Assembly: GCA_029844215.1 (NCBI GenBank)
Contig: CM056725.1
Span: 32,704,485-32,768,484 of the forward strand
DNA length: 64,000 nt
Direction: 5' to 3'
DNA from: Przewalskia tangutica
Lineage: Eukaryota; Streptophyta; Magnoliopsida; Solanales; Solanaceae
The notes beneath the pieces are model-generated. The model did no database searches. It saw only the letters and a list, made by a program, of their open reading frames with translations, and was not told the origin of the DNA. Position numbers and translations under genes: made by a program. This document shows, one piece after another, positions 46,816 through 57,275 of the stretch (the first letter of the stretch is position 1; each line of letters starts with the position of its first letter).

Positions 46816-47215
46816 GATACCCGCGCGCCACGATCGTGTCGATGTCCAAAGCGGAAACAATAAGACAACTTTCCAACGGACGATACCCGCAGCGCCACGA
46901 TCGCGGTCGCGATGTCCAAAGAGAAACAATAAGACAACTTTCCAAACGGACGATACCCGCGCGCCACGATCGTGTCAAGATGTCCAAAGGGAAACAATAG
47001 ACAAAGATTCCAAATGGACGATACCCGCAGCGCCACGATCGTGTCAAGATGTCCAAAAGGAAATCACAAGCGCGATAATCAAATGGAAACATACCCGCAG
47101 CGCCACGATCGCGGTCAAGATATCCAAAGCGACAACCACAAGACCTTAACCAAATGGAAGCATACCCGCGCGCCACGATCGTGGTCGCGATGTCCAAAGC
47201 GATTAACAACAATAA
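46816..47215 (-). repeat. LTR minisatellite, E6/E7 type (E7 3' LTR)
   Basis: Six units of 66-71 bases, each with ATACCCGCRGCGCCACGATC, GTCAAGATGTCCAAA and ACAATAAGACAA (starts near 46816, 46882, 46952, 47020, 47090, 47161). In reverse complement the unit is homologous to that of E6, which has four copies. Confidence 0.88.
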
Positions 47216-47350
47216 TACTATCAACGTGAACGCACTGCGGAATTTCTCCGCCACACGCCAAGACGCCCAAGTAAGTTCTCAACTACCAACCGACTCTCTA
47301 TCGAGACGCGCAGAATACGTAAAACACAACGCTTGTACAATAAAGGCTAT

Positions 47351-47425
47351 CATCACAAGCATAGGCAAGTTTCACAACAACAAGCATAGGCAAGTTTCAC
47401 AACAACAAGCATAGCAAGTTTCACA
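47351..47425 (-). repeat. Short direct repeats in E7 3' LTR
   Basis: Three copies of AAGCATAGGCAAGTTTCAC with CAACAA linkers. Confidence 0.85.
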
Positions 47426-49474
47426 CAACTCAAAGTACTTTCATTTTACGCCAAAGTCCGGTTTTTAACCCCAAGGTACTACATACGTTAAGTTCTTTTA
47501 AAAGAGATCCATTACTTTTATAAAAGTCACCCGACACCCGTAGTATTAGAATGACCAACCCACCTTCCTTTTCAAAATCAAGTAACAACATTCTTTTCCT
47601 AAGTTCCGCTTGCCTAGTTTCAATTACTCAAGCTTCTCATTTTCAAATGGTTTCATAGTTCCCAAACTTAATCACTGATTCCTTTTAGAACAATCGAGTA
47701 ACATATGTCATATACGCGAGTAGTTTATTCTTGTTTATAACGATCTTATTACAAAGCCATGATCTAGAAAATGTAATATCATTTTGTCTCATCTTAGCTT
47801 CATGCAGATGGAGGTTTCTAATGGTTTTAATACAACACATCATTATTCAATACATTTTCCTTTATTAACGCCGCAGCTGGTCCTGTCGATACACATTCTC
47901 GATTCCCAAATCAAGAAACATTATCCCTTTAAAACCAAGTACTCATTACTCACGAATGAGGTTTCACACAAACATCCACATTAAAACAAATAAGTTAAGT
48001 CTCTTATCTTATAAGATCAAGTCTCTTAACTTCTAACATCAAGAAACCATTTTCATTTCATATGGTCGTTATAACTAACTTCCCATAAAGCTATTATAAC
48101 ACCCTATGTTTTAAACCAACCAAATCACTTAGCACACGTACGCTCACCGCACTACATAGTTCATAACAATCATGCTAGAAAAGATAGAAGAGGTTCACAT
48201 ACCGCGACGATTTATCGACAATAAGCAATATGCTCCCAGTACTACAACCTTGCTAGCCCTTTCCACTCCTCGAGTAGAATACGCTACTCTTAGTACTTTC
48301 ACATATATAGGCCACAAATTCTATTAACCGCACAACACCAGGTTCCATTCTCTACGTAAAATTCGCAAAGACTCTCCCCGCAACAACAGAAATCTCCTCC
48401 TCTATCGAGGCCTGGCCACCAAGCCAACCAGTGGTGGTTTACACGCCTAACCGACGTGTACAATTCTACTCAAGAATACTACACAAGTCTATCGCAATAC
48501 ACCCTATGTAAATACAGCTCAGCTTCTTTATTCTTCAGCTTAAGTCAAAAGACATTGCCGAATACTAAGTATAGTTCCATATATAGTATACTTCAACTAT
48601 ATATTCTAACAAACATGTAATTTCCAATTACAATAGAGGACAAGATAATTACCTCGATAAGCCCAAAATTATCCAAGTTATAATGTCGATCCCGAGCAAG
48701 GTTTAGCTCCACCCGCGCGCTCCAAACCACTCCAAACAACCCTTAGAAGTTCTAACTAACTTCTACTCAAAAACTTCAACCAACTATGAAGATTTCCTTA
48801 GTGGTTTCTGGCTGAGACTAAAAGGACAAAAGGTAGTATTTCCGACTTCACGAAAGAGGTATCTTTGGAATACTACAAGGTACAAGGCTAAGGTATTTTG
48901 GGCATTATAACAATACTAGGAGTATTTCTATACCACAACAAAGGGTATTATACTTAAAACAACTAGCAGTGGTGGTACCCACTACTAGCACCACAAAGGG
49001 GAGTGGGACTCGCCAAAGGCCTTAACTAGGAGTGGGGCTCTGGACGAGTCAAACAAAAGGAGAGGGAAGGATAGCAAGACTGGAACATTTTGACGAATGA
49101 AGTCTTCTGCCAAGCGGGTATTTATAGCAAAACCAAAAGCCAACCAACGGCCAAGATCAAGCCATGTGCAAGGCAAGTGTAAGGCCAAGATCAAGCCAAG
49201 TGCACCCTAACCCTACTCCACAAATCCTCACAAATATCTACACAAATATCTACCACAACTTGCCCATCCATTCTACCCCTAATTCCGCCTCAAGTCCACC
49301 AACGAGAGGTGCCGTGTTGCCCTCTCGCTGGTCCAAAACATTTCGCCTCTGAAAAATCCGCAAAAATACTAAATGACATAGCCGAATTTTCCTTCGCAAG
49401 TTACGCAAAAACGCTTCGCCAAAAACGACTTAACCGTGTCAGGCACAATTGTAAAATCGCCAAGGTGCCACACG

Positions 49475-49494
49475 GGGGTGACACGTGTCGCCCC
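49475..49494 (-). promoter_or_regulatory. Second LTR palindrome, E7 3' LTR
   Basis: GGGTGACACGTGTCGCCC holds a perfect CACGTG G-box core. It lies in the ~300-base LTR start extension that E7, E8 and E9 have and E3, E4 and E6 lack. Confidence 0.6.
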
Positions 49495-49797
49495 GATTCG
49501 CCTAATATTTCGCCTTCCAAAATATCCAAAATACCGGAAATCTCAAAACAAAGCTGCCTCACAAAATCAGAATTTCTCCCGGGCCCCACGTGACCATTTC
49601 CAAAATAAAATCTCAAAATTCTAATATAATCTATGAAGTCCAAATACCAAACTGGGAATCCAATTCCCATTAACGAACCTTTTTCTTCACAAATAACCGA
49701 AACTTTTCCACGAAAACTCACATCTTTCTTTCTTTTCAACATTTTCTCGCACTCGCACGCACGCCCTCACATACATACCGCAACTACGGGTATAACA

Positions 49798-49808
49798 TTC
49801 TCCTCCTT
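49798..49808 (-). other. Polypurine tract of E7
   Basis: The complement reads AAGGAGGAGAA immediately before the 3' LTR in element orientation. Confidence 0.8.
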
Positions 49809-50540
49809 AGAAACATTCGTCCCGAATGTTCCTTCTCAAGACGGATATCGATGAAGTTCCTCTAACAAGTTGTCAACGCCACGCCGCCACTAAATAACAC
49901 ACGTTATCTTCCTTCCTTACTCGCCGTGCCCTTCTCAACACTTGAACTCTCCCAAGACGCACTCATAATTCAGCCATTACTCCGCTCTCAAAATCTCCGA
50001 GTCACTACCTCCAAACTTGGTCATCTTACTAACCTCAAACTTCCTTAAGGCCATTCCCGCCTTTACGAACCGCTTCTGGTCGAACGCGCCCACGAACTCA
50101 TACGTTGGTCACACAAACTTGGGCCTAGCATCCTCGTGACCCTACCACCTGGCGACCACCCAGAACTGACCCCACCTAATCCGGGCTACGGTTGACCCGT
50201 ATCACGTCCTCAACCCGACCCACAACCGCTAAACTCTTGTTCCCGATCCTAACAATCTTACTAATTCACATCATGAAAGCTACCACTTCCATCTCACACT
50301 ACCCACTGACTTATCACACAAATAAATCCCACGATACTACTACTCCGATAAGGGTCAAAAATAAATCTTTAACTCAAGACGACCTTACCCTAAGGTCTCG
50401 CCGTGACATAGTCTAAGGTTCACACTTACCATGCCCCCATACGTAATCCTCCCAACTAAGCATGTATTCTAACTCACACATATCACAATGCTATCCGCAT
50501 AGCACACAATAATGATCATCATAACAAGCATACCAAAACT
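49809..50540 (-). mobile_element. E7 interior, non-gag block
   Basis: The reverse complement of the block seen in E3 and E6: CATTCGTCCCGAATGTTCC (49814), CAAACTTGGTCATCTTACT (50013), TGGCGACCACCCAGAACTGA (50149) and CTAAGGTCTCGCCG (50390). No recognisable protein and no integrase fragment. Confidence 0.65.
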
Positions 50541-51754
50541 CTAGAGGGTTATGATATACTTGCTACCGCCCACTCTAATCATAGGCCTCACCGCAGGCGC
50601 ATACCGTAGGTGATGAACCACCACAAATCTCGGCGTCGAGTCGTAACATCCGCGCTTCCTTGGTCGGACAGCTTCGCAAATGGCCCGCTGGCCGCATGCA
50701 AAACAAACTCCCAATCTAGCACGACACTCTCCAAAATGGAGTCTACCACAATGGTCACAACGAGGTGGTGGCTTCACCGTTAACACCCCGCTTCTCCCAA
50801 AATCAACCTCGAGCCCCGACTGCATCTAAAGACGGAGGACCACTGCATCCGCGGGGTATATAACTAGCTCGCCGAGGCGGTCCGCCGAAGTCACCAAAGG
50901 ACCTCGCCCCGACCTCTTCTCGCGATCCGTGTCATTCCTTCACCCTCCGTGCCTCACATCCTAGCGCACGAGTCGCACGCGGCAATGCCCATGCCCTAAC
51001 AAGAGAAACACCCGCACAAGACTCACATGCATATAATCATCTAGCCCTGACGTAGCGATGCACCCTATCCTCCATATTCGCAACTAGCGCAGTACATATC
51101 GAGCCAAAGAATCGAACTCGACATTGTACTCCCCGACAAAGGCGCCTCTCGCCTCAAGAATAAAAATCATTTACCGCGCCTCCTCATCTACGAGGCAAGA
51201 AGTGCGTGAGGAAAGCCCCAAAACTCATCCCATACCGCCGAGGTGCATGCTCTCCCGAAAGCTCCTATGAATCAAACCAATCGATCGCAGATCACGCACC
51301 GACGCGAACCAAAGGTCACAGACTCGTCTCAAGCTCGATCACCCGTGATGATCCGTCAGAATCGCCGGATGAACTCCTCGCGATCATCCTCGTGCCTCGA
51401 CCAGAAACTCGCGGCTACAACTCGTAAAGTCCCGTAGCCTCAAACTATTCGCCGGGTGAACCATCGTGCTATCGAATCGAATCCGCCAGATCCACTTATC
51501 TCTCATATCTCGCCACGACCGCCAATAATCGCCATCTCGCGACTCCATCTCCCCGCTTCCGCATCGCGGACCGAGGCTCGTGTATCAGAGTCTCAGCAGC
51601 CCATCGCCGCGCTTTAAACTCGCTGGTGCCGGGCGGCGCCGCGAAACTCGCCGTCAAGCACTGCCTCGTGTATCGACCGCTCGCGCCGAACTCCTCTCAG
51701 ATCTCACTAGCACTTCTCGCTTTGCCCTTCTCGGCTCGTTGTTGCGCGAGGCAT
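50541..51754 (-). pseudogene. gag relic, E7 (clearest zinc knuckle)
   Basis: Gag relic on the minus strand. The likely start is the ATG at 51754 (M-P-R-A...) next to the leader complement (51778-51786). The capsid part lies about 50900-51500, with the complement of GAGGATGATCGC near 51380. The nucleocapsid end is the best in the window. In one minus-strand frame (50541-50825) it reads C-D-H-C-G-R-L-H-F-G-E-C (50725-50760), a CX2CX3HX3C zinc-binding motif, followed by C-F-A-C-G of a second knuckle. The second knuckle loses its His to a frameshift. As in E4 and E6, both knuckles end the gag and the non-gag block follows. Frameshifts separate the start, capsid and knuckles, so it is not functional as written. 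Confidence 0.8.
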
Positions 51755-51934
51755 AATCGTAAAACGAGATACGCCGTAGGGTCCAACTCACAACACCTCT
51801 AAGGCACGATCTCGTAATGAGAAGAAATGGAAACTAATCCTAAATGTCTTATAGCCTCGACATAGACGTGGTGCACAACACACCGATAATCAAGACTTAC
51901 TAGACACGGTTCAGACACTTTCCGAGGATTAATC

Positions 51935-51945
51935 GCTCGATACCA
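51935..51945 (-). other. Primer-binding site relic, E7
   Basis: The complement reads TGGTATCGAGC, again missing the A of the CAG in the initiator-Met tRNA site. It lies four bases from the LTR end. Confidence 0.75.
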
Positions 51946-52571
51946 CTTTTGTAACGACTGCCCGGCCCGCATCGTGCCTTACCCCGCACCCTAGTGATAC
52001 ATACATCGAGAAAATCACGAACATAAAACATGAGTCATTTAACAAGAGATATAATAAATGAATAAAGCAACCAAAACAGCTTGCCTTAGTATCTATATAA
52101 ACTCGAACAGCTTTAATCCTTTTACAACCCCGCCACAACAAGATTACATGCACTTCTAAGATATACACGACTATGACGGACAGGCCCCGCCATACCCCGA
52201 ATGTACAAGAACCTACAACTCGTGGAACACATACCAAAAGATAAGCCTCCGAGAAACGGAGCTTCACACGCTACCAATCGTGATCCTATGAGCGAGGATC
52301 CACGATCGATGTACTTCTACCGCAGATGAACGCAGCTTCGGCGAGGTCGCATAACAGTACTAAGTATGTGAAATCGCATAATGTCAGAATGAAATCATAC
52401 AATGCTATACAAAGCAGAGACATGATGATAGCCAAACTACAAAGACACCACATATAATGCTTATATCAAGTCGTGGTCTCACGCCCACAACATCAATCAT
52501 GCCCGTGGAATACCTTTCCTCATCACGGCAATGATGATATGATAACAACAAGACAAAGAATCCAAATGGAA

Positions 52572-52985
52572 GATACCCGCGCGCTTACGATCGCGGTCGC
52601 GATGTCCAAAGGGAAACAATAAGACAACTTTCCAAACGGACGATACCCGCGCGCTACGATCGCGGTCGATGTCCAAAGGGAAACAATAAGACAACTTTCC
52701 AAATGGACGATACCCGCGCGCCACGATCGCGGTCAAGATGTCCAAAGGGAAACAATAGACAAAGATTCCAAATGGACGATACCCGCGGCGCCACGATCGT
52801 GGTCGCAAGATGTCCAAAAGGAAATCACAAGCGCGATAATCAAATGGAAACATACCCGCAGCGCCACGATCGTGTCAAGATATCCAAAGCGACAACCACA
52901 AGACCTTAACCAAATGGAAGCATACCCGCGCGCACGATCGTGTCAAGATGTCCAAAGCGACAACAACAATAATACTATCAACAGA
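52572..52985 (-). repeat. LTR minisatellite, E6/E7 type (E7 5' LTR)
   Basis: Six units with ATACCCGCGCGC and GATGTCCAAAGGGAAACAAT, equal in number to the 3' LTR array at 46816-47215. Confidence 0.88.
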
Positions 52986-53100
52986 ACGCACTGCGGAATT
53001 TCTCCGCCACCGCAAGACGCCCAAGTAAGTTCTCAACTACCAACCGACTCTCTATCGAGACGCCAGAACACGTAAAACACAACGCTTGTACAATAAAGGC

Positions 53101-53180
53101 TATCATCACAAGCATAGGCAAGTTTCACAACAACAAGCATAGGCAAGTTTCACAACAACAAGCATAGGCAAGTTTCACAC
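53101..53180 (-). repeat. Short direct repeats in E7 5' LTR
   Basis: Three copies of AAGCATAGGCAAGTTTCAC with CAACAA linkers, as at 47351-47425. Confidence 0.85.
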
Positions 53181-55527
53181 AACTCAAAGTACTTTCATTT
53201 TACGCCAAAGTCCGGTTTTAACCCCAAGGTACTACATAATGCTAAGTTCTTTTAAAAGAGATCCATTACTTTTATAAAAGTCACCCGACACCCGTAGTAT
53301 TAGAATGACCAACCCACCTTCCTTTTCAAAATCAAGTAACAACATTCTTTCCTAAGTTCCGCTTTGCCTAGTTTCAATTACTCAAGCTTCTCATTTTCAA
53401 ATGGTTTCATAGTTCCCAAACTTAATCACTGATTCCTTTTAGAACAATCGAGTAACATATGTCATATACGCGAGTAGTTTATTCTGTTTATAACGATCTT
53501 ATTACAAAGAACATGATCTAGAAAATGTAATATCATTTTGTCTCATCTTAGCTTCTATGCAGATGAGGTTTCTACCGGTTTTAATACAACACATCATTAT
53601 TCAATACATTTTCCTTTATTAACGCCGCAGTTGGTCCTGTCGATACACATTCTCGATTCCCAAATCAAGAAACATTATCCCTTTAAAAACCAAGTACTCA
53701 TTACTCACGAATGAGGTTTCACACAAACATCCACATTAAAACAAATAAGTTAAGTCTCTTATCTTATAAGATCAAGTCTCTTAACTTCTAACATCAAGAA
53801 ACCATTTTCACTACATAAGGTCGTTATAACTAACTTCCCATAAAGCTATTATAACACCCTATGTTTTAAACCAACCAAATCACTTAGCACATGTACGCTC
53901 ACCGCACTACATAGTTCATAACAATCATGCTAGAAAAGATAGAAGAGGTTCACATACCTCGCGACGATTTATCGACAATAAGCAAAATGCTCCAAGTACT
54001 ACAACCTTGCTAGCCCTTTTCCACTCCTCGAGCAGTAATACGCTACTCTTAGTACTTTCACCTAAAAAGGCCACAACTTCTATTAACCTCAAAACACAAG
54101 GTTCCATTCTCACAGAAAATTCGGCAAAGACTCTCCCCGCAACAACAGAAATCTCCTCCTCTATCGAGGCCGCTACCAAGCCAACCGTGGGGGTTTACAC
54201 GCCTAACCTGACGTACAATTCTACTCAAGAATACTACACAAGTCTACCGCAATACACTATGTAAATACAATCAGCCTGGGCTTTATTCTTCAGCTTAAGT
54301 CAAAAGACATCCGAATACTAAGTATAGTTCCATATATAGTATACTTCAACTATATATTCTAACAAACATGTAATTTCCAATTACAATAAGAGGACAAGAT
54401 AATTACCTCGATAAGCCCAAAATTATCCAAGTTATAATGTCGATCCCGAGCAAGGTTTAGCTCCACCGCGCGCCCAAACCACTCCAAACAACCCTTAGAA
54501 GTTCTAACTAACTTCTACTCAAAAACTTCAACCAACTACGAAGATTTCCTTAGGTTTCTGGCTGAGACTAAAGGACAAAAGGTAGTATTTCCTGACTCTA
54601 CGAAAGAGGTATCTTGAATACTACAAGGTACAAGGCTAAGGTATTTGGGCATTATAACAATACTGTGGAGTATTTCTATACCACAACAAGTGGTATTATA
54701 CGAAACAACTAAAGCAGTGGTACCCTACCACTAGCACCACAGCTGAGGGGGACTCTACCAAAGGCCTTAACTAGGATGGGGGGCTCTGGACGAGAGTCAA
54801 ACAAAAGGAGAGGGGAAGGATAGCAAGACTGGAACATTTTCGACGAATGAAGTCTTCGCCGCGGGTATTTATAGCAAACCAAAAGCCAACCAACGGCCAA
54901 GATCAAGCCATGTGCAAGGCAAGTGTAAGGCCAAGATCGCCAAGTGCACCCTAACCCTACTCCACAAATCCTCACAAATATCTACACAAATATCTACCAC
55001 AACTTGCCCATCCATTCACTTCTAATTCCGCTCAAGTCCACCAACGGAGGTGCTGTTGCCCTCTCGCTGGTCCAAACATTTCGCCTCTCGAAAAATCCGC
55101 AAAAATACTAAACGACATAGCCGAATTTTCCTTCGCAGTTACGCAAAACGCTTCACAAAAACGACTTAACCGTGCAGACAATTGTAAATCGCCATGGTGC
55201 TACACGGGGTGACACGTGTCGCTCGATTCGCCTGTAATATTTCGTTCCAAAATATCCAAAATACCGAAATCTCAAAACAAAGCGCCCCACAAAATCAGAA
55301 TTTCTCCCGTGGCCCCACGTGACCATTTCCAAAATAAAATCTCAAAATTCTAATATAATCTATGAAGTCCAAATACCAAATCGGGGAATCCAATTCCCAT
55401 TAACTAACCTTTTCTTCACAAATAACCGAAACTTTTCCGAAAAACTCACATCTTTCTTTCTTTTTCAACATTTTCTCGCCATTTCGCACGCACGCCCTCA
55501 CATACATACCGCAACTACGGTATAACA

Positions 55528-56230
55528 GATATGACCGAGTCCACGGGATGGACCGAATGTATTCCACCACGCTTTGATACCGAGTCCACGACGGACCGAA
55601 TGAACGTGACCACGCGATTCACCTCGAGTCCCACGGACGGGCCGAGACATGTTATACGATCACATGATTTATACCTAGATCGCAGCAAAGAGGAAGGAGT
55701 TCCACGCATGGCGGAACTGAGCGAGTCCCCGATTGACATCGATCGCTTATGTTGGAATCGTAGTTTGTTATCATACATGTCTCCTGCTTTATATAAACCG
55801 TATGATTTCATTTACGATTTTTCGCCACATACTTGGTACCGTGCATCGACCTTTCTGGCCGCTCATGCCGCAGTAGAGGTACATCGCTGATCCTCACTCT
55901 AGATCACAACAACAGACAAGCTCCGCTTCTCGAGGCTTATCTTTGCATGTTTTCCCAGTTTGTAAGTTCTGTACATTCGTGGTACGGCGGCCTTTCCGCC
56001 ATAGTTGTTGTAAAAATCTTAGAGGTCTGTAGTAAATCCGTGGGCGTAATTGTAAAAGAGATGAATCGTCGTTCAAGTTTTATGTATATATACGCCAAAG
56101 GCAATCTTCTCTCGATAAACTGCTCTCATTCTATAATTGTTTCATGTCTTGTTTTTATATTCACTGACATTACGATGATGTCTACTTTGGTGCCCGGTAA
56201 GGCACCACCACGCCCGGTTCGGTCGCGACA
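55528..56230 (+). repeat. 3' LTR of E5, part 2
   Basis: It resumes with the duplicated GATAT, two further minisatellite units (55533-55600) and the same unique sequence as 42000-42613 (CCTCGAGTCCCACGG, GGAGTTCCAC, TAAAAATCTTAGAGG). It ends at CGGTTCGGTCGCGACA (56230), followed by the CCCTC duplication. Confidence 0.9.
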
Positions 56231-56618
56231 CCCTCGTGATCGACGACAGCAGAGCGTACTATCCAGACACTTGAGGAAATGCTGGGATCCTGTGTTATTG
56301 ATTTCAGGGGTAGCTGGGAGGATCATTTGCCTCTTGTTGGGTTTTCTTATAACAATAGCTACCATTCTTGCATTCAGATAACTCCATATGAGGTTTTGTA
56401 TGGGCGGAAGTGTAGGTCATCGATTGGTTGGTTCGACGTGGGCGAGGTACAGTTAGTTGGCCTAGACATGATTCAGCAGGTTGTGGATAAGCGAAGCTTA
56501 TCGTGAAAGGTTATTAGCCACCAGAGTCGATGTAAGCTTTACGCAGATAACCGACGCCGACACTGGAGTTCGTTGACATTCGCATAAGTATTGTTATGTG
56601 GCCACGTGGCATTATCGG
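56231..56618 (+). pseudogene. Integrase relic, C-terminal part (E1)
   Basis: This is the second half of the integrase interrupted by E5. An open frame from 56249 reads A-E-R-T-I-Q-T-L-E-E-M-L, whose first Glu (56252-56254) is the third residue of the catalytic D-D-E triad. It continues through G-S-W-E-D-H-L-P-L-V, Y-N-N-S-Y-H, P-Y-E-V-L-Y-G-R-K-C-R and W-F-D-V-G to M-I-Q-Q-V-V (stop near 56506). Beyond that, the A-T-R and A-D-N-R-R-R segments follow in shifted frames up to 56580. These landmarks are diagnostic for plant Ty3/gypsy integrase. It joins 31634 once E5 and one CCCTC copy are set aside, and is cut again at 56618 by E8. Confidence 0.9.
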
Positions 56619-56914
56619 TGTTATACCCGTAGTTCCCGGCATGATGCGAGACGCACGCACAGAATACGGCTGAAAGATCGGAAAGAAGAAAGAGCGATTT
56701 CTCCACTAAAAGTTTCCGCCATGGCGAAAAAGGTTCTAACGGGAATTGATTCCCGATTTGGTATTCTGACTTCCCGGAATATTAGAGAATTATGGAATTT
56801 TATTTTTGAAATGGTCACGCTGGGCCCACTGAGAAATTTACTGCTGGGGCCCACTTTGTTTTCGAGATTTTGGCCATCAGGATATTTTCTAAGATGTTTT
56901 ATTTGGGCCAATAT

Positions 56915-57275
56915 GAGGTGACACGTGTCACCCCGCCAGTGGCTCGCCGAATGGCATTTGTGCACAACACCCTGCTAGAGTCGCTTTTTCGACTAAACGC
57001 TTTACATAACTTGCGAGGGAAAATTCCGCTTATGTCTTTTCTTATTTTTATGGATTTTTCCGAGAGACGGAACATTTTGGACCAACGAGAGGCGCACTTG
57101 GCACCCTCTCATCAGCGGGCGCGGGCTACTGACGACTTTGCGCCTGGTAGATATTTTTGCGTAGATATTTCAGGTTTTACGAGTAGGTCTAGGGGCACTG
57201 GGTGAATCTTGGCCTTACACTTGTGTAGCACTTGGCTAGATCTCGCCATTGGCCTTGGCTTGTAGTATAAATACC
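56915..57275 (+). promoter_or_regulatory. E8 LTR promoter: two palindromes and TATA box
   Basis: GGTGACACGTGTCACC (within 56915-56934) is a perfect 16-base palindrome with a CACGTG core. A weaker inverted repeat follows at 57082-57101, about 170 bases before TATAAATACC at 57266-57275. The weaker one sits where E3 and E6 have their single palindrome. Confidence 0.65.

Larger units (their letters stand above)
46183..49797 (-). repeat. 3' LTR of E7
   Basis: A minus-strand LTR of about 3.6 kb. Its 3' end at 46183 is degraded (CAGAACGCAATTCGCC where TGTCACGACC would be expected), and its start is at 49797 (ctacgggtataaca). It contains the minisatellite (46816-47215), short repeats (47351-47425), TATA complement (49116-49126), a promoter-proximal inverted repeat (~49310-49330) and a second palindrome (49475-49494). 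A minus-strand frame of 208 codons at 46628-47254 is built from the 66-71-base repeat and is not a convincing gene. Confidence 0.88.
46183..55527 (-). mobile_element. E7: complete gag-only LTR element, (-)
   Basis: A 9.35-kb minus-strand element inserted in the minisatellite of E5's 3' LTR, flanked by GATAT at 46178-46182 and 55528-55532. In element order it has a 5' LTR at 51950-55527, primer-site relic, gag relic, non-gag block, polypurine tract and 3' LTR at 46183-49797. Its size and plan match E6 although its LTRs have an extra ~300 bases at the start, so it belongs to a sister subfamily. No pol was found in the 2.15-kb interior. Confidence 0.9.
51950..55527 (-). repeat. 5' LTR of E7
   Basis: A 3.58-kb minus-strand LTR with end TGTAACGAC at 51950 and start at 55527 (acggtataaca). 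It has the minisatellite at 52572-52985, short repeats at 53101-53180, TATA complement at 54863-54873 and palindrome at 55206-55223. It matches 46183-49797 closely, mainly with one-base indels. Confidence 0.9.
31640..56230 (+). mobile_element. E5: gypsy-type LTR element, (+), hosting E6 and E7
   Basis: It starts TGTTATACCCC at 31640 and ends GGTCGCGACA at 56230, flanked by CCCTC on both sides. Without its passengers E5 is about 5.9 kb: 5' LTR (31640-32013 and 41375-42613), interior (42614-45254) and 3' LTR (45255-46182 and 55528-56230). Both LTRs share the same internal deletion that removes the usual promoter. E6 sits in the 5' LTR and E7 in the 3' LTR. The interior keeps gag and the last part of integrase but no other recognisable pol. 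Confidence 0.9.

Noticed and set aside
46628..47254. Minus-strand open frame of 208 codons with a repeating ~23-residue peptide
   Set aside because: It coincides with the 66-71-base minisatellite in the LTR of E7. The open frame follows from the unit length, and the sister LTR (52497-52853) breaks it.
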